From Fibrobacter sp. (lineage in GTDB: Bacteria; Fibrobacterota; Fibrobacteria; Fibrobacterales; Fibrobacteraceae), in contig JAKSIH010000002.1 of assembly GCA_024398935.1 (NCBI GenBank), positions 62,001 to 126,000 on the forward strand: a DNA stretch of 64,000 nt. The letters are read 5' to 3'. Position numbers and translations under genes: made by a program. The first letter of the stretch is position 1; each line of letters opens with the position of its first letter. The notes beneath the pieces were generated by a model, which saw nothing but the letters and a program-made list of their open reading frames with translations, was not told where the DNA came from and did not search any database. Shown one piece after another: positions 63,024 to 64,000 of this stretch.

Positions 63024-63529
63024 TATGCGACCTCCTTCACAACAACCCTGCAAGGAACGCCAACTGCAGTCGCATTTGCAGGAACATTCTTATTTACTAA
63101 AGTACATGCACCAACAACTGCGTTTTCTCCAATAGTCAAGCCTTCACCTTCTGGAGTTTTGCTAATAACGTTGGCTCGCATACCAATATACGCTCCATCG
63201 CATACAGTGATAGGCAAATGTCCCTGGTTACGACCATGGCATGCAAAAAACACACCATAAGAAATAATGCAATTATTTCCTATTTTCAACATGTCATAAC
63301 ACATATCATCTAAATAGCAGCGCATTCCAATAAAGCAATGTTTCCCTATTTTGAAGCCACAAATTCTGTACAACAAAATTCGAATACAATTAAAAGGACA
63401 ATAGGGAGCAAGGACTTGGGCAACGAATTTGCGAACAGGCTTTGCAACAACCGTCAACAAGGAATAGTTAAAATAGTACGGAGCAGGTTTACCCTTGACT
63501 TTTTCATAAAGCCATTTTGCAAGAATCAT
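63023..63529 (-). CDS. Hexapeptide-repeat acetyltransferase (CysE/LacA-like)
   Basis: A 168-residue left-handed beta-helix acyltransferase that would O-acetylate a sugar. IGKHCFIGMRCYLDDM, IGNNCIISYGVFFACHGRNQ (with the catalytic His), ICDGAYIGMRANVI-type and IGENAVVGACTLVNKNVP segments repeat the hexapeptide pattern. The N-terminal ~55 residues are hydrophobic and basic. ATG 63529 overlaps the upstream glycosyltransferase stop by 4 bp (ATGA). A longer upstream frame would run antisense-like through the GT gene and is rejected. Confidence 0.85.
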   Translation of the reverse strand: MILAKWLYEKVKGKPAPYYFNYSLLTVVAKPVRKFVAQVLAPYCPFNCIRILLYRICGFKIGKHCFIGMRCYLDDMCYDMLKIGNNCIISYGVFFACHGRNQGHLPITVCDGAYIGMRANVISKTPEGEGLTIGENAVVGACTLVNKNVPANATAVGVPCRVVVKEVA

Positions 63530-64000
63530 ATACCATTCCTCCCCACATACAAGAACTTTTTCATTACGCCAAAGAACAAGTTGCGCAGCGTTATCCACAA
63601 GCTGCTTATGGGGTTCATTCCTTCGGCTTCGCGGTACAGCTTGTAGTGCCACTTGATGAGAGCCGTATAGCTGTGATTGCTGATGGAGCCGGTGCGTTTG
63701 CGGTAGCTGGCCAGCACTTCGGGCAGCAGGTGGCATTTGGCCTTGCGGATGATTTTCAGCCACATGGCGTAATCGTTGTTTTTCTTGATGTCGGCAATCT
63801 GGATGTCGCCCACAACTTCGCGATTGTACATCACGGTAAGGCAGCCAGGCCAGCAATAGTTGTACATGCCGGTCTTACCGATATGGGCTGGGCCTCCAAC
63901 AACTACACCCAAGGCAGCGCCGCTCTCGTCAATTTCGTTGTACTTGGTGTAGGTGAAATCGTAGCCGTTTTTTTCCATGAAGCGGATTTGCTTTTCCAGC
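63526..64000 (-). CDS. Glycosyltransferase family 2, C-terminal part (cut by window end)
   Basis: The frame runs through the end of the window; only ~158 C-terminal residues are visible. QIRFMEKNGYDFTYTKYNEI and DESGAALG match the mid-region of small GT2 rhamnosyl/galactosyl transferases. DIKKNNDYAMWLKIIRKAKC carries the conserved D-Y-x-x-W/L motif, and VLASYRKRTGSISNHSYT the C-terminal one. The base composition is normal, in contrast to the AT-rich genes downstream. The start codon is outside the window. Confidence 0.85.
   Translation of the reverse strand, partial: LEKQIRFMEKNGYDFTYTKYNEIDESGAALGVVVGGPAHIGKTGMYNYCWPGCLTVMYNREVVGDIQIADIKKNNDYAMWLKIIRKAKCHLLPEVLASYRKRTGSISNHSYTALIKWHYKLYREAEGMNPISSLWITLRNLFFGVMKKFLYVGRNGI

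Noticed and set aside
63530..63856. An N-terminal extension of the acetyltransferase
   Set aside because: It overlaps the GT2 gene in another frame and is Arg/Gln-rich without pattern. ATG 63529 gives the family start.

Overview
The window looks like a stretch of a Fibrobacter-type chromosome (phylum Fibrobacterota). This is inferred from gene content and style, not from a database match. The clues are lipoproteins with serine-rich linkers after the lipobox, secreted proteins whose tails resemble type IX secretion sorting domains, a futalosine-pathway menaquinone gene, TATATT/TATTTT-type -10 boxes and moderate GC. There are no rRNAs, phage genes or CRISPR arrays. Two tRNAs are present: Thr(GGT) and initiator Met(CAT).

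Layout. 1-9.6 kb: end of aconitase, an LPP20-like lipoprotein, folC, secreted endonuclease I, a two-helix pectate-lyase-like secreted protein and a lipoprotein. 9.6-12.3 kb: orphan Phd-type antitoxin, xseA, a repeat-flanked GIY-YIG gene and a stand-alone HsdR_N-like nuclease domain. 12.3-19.4 kb: an aminotransferase and a polyamine transporter (potA, potB, potC, potD) interrupted by an SPFH gene and tRNA-Thr. 19.5-29.2 kb: xth, an RNase Z-like hydrolase, trmB, recN, an enlarged PgsA-like enzyme, tRNA-fMet, a hybrid histidine kinase and mqnE. 29.2-35 kb: an aminotransferase carrying repeat-derived coding inserts, and leuA behind a leucine-rich leader peptide and attenuator. 35-43.7 kb: topB with four zinc ribbons, an NSS transporter, sufB, a second repeat-flanked GIY-YIG gene and a DJ-1 protein. 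43.7-64 kb: cell-surface polysaccharide genes (WbpM-like dehydratase, Wzc-like tyrosine kinase, a UDP-FucNAc trio, flippase, polymerase, glycosyltransferases), with a second hybrid kinase and envelope lipoproteins between two blocks.

The most interesting structure is a dispersed palindromic repeat family of the form GTCAT-N-CCCGG...CCGGG-N-ATCTAG. It occurs as inverted pairs. Two pairs bracket small, mutually similar GIY-YIG nuclease genes. Other copies form tandem arrays between genes. About 400 bp of the same repeat lies in frame inside an aminotransferase gene, where it adds about 130 residues. This resembles REPIN elements with their RAYT transposases, but with a GIY-YIG protein in the transposase position. 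It also resembles Rickettsia palindromic elements that insert into genes.

Other notable points are a complete, apparently leaderless leu leader peptide with a -35/-10 pair and a terminator hairpin, and a recurring arrangement of a -10 box about 7 nt before the start codon at about nine genes. Two small genes were also found: a 54-residue CSSC peptide in the Wzc operon and a 56-residue membrane protein. Assignments come from reading motifs by eye. No similarity search was run.
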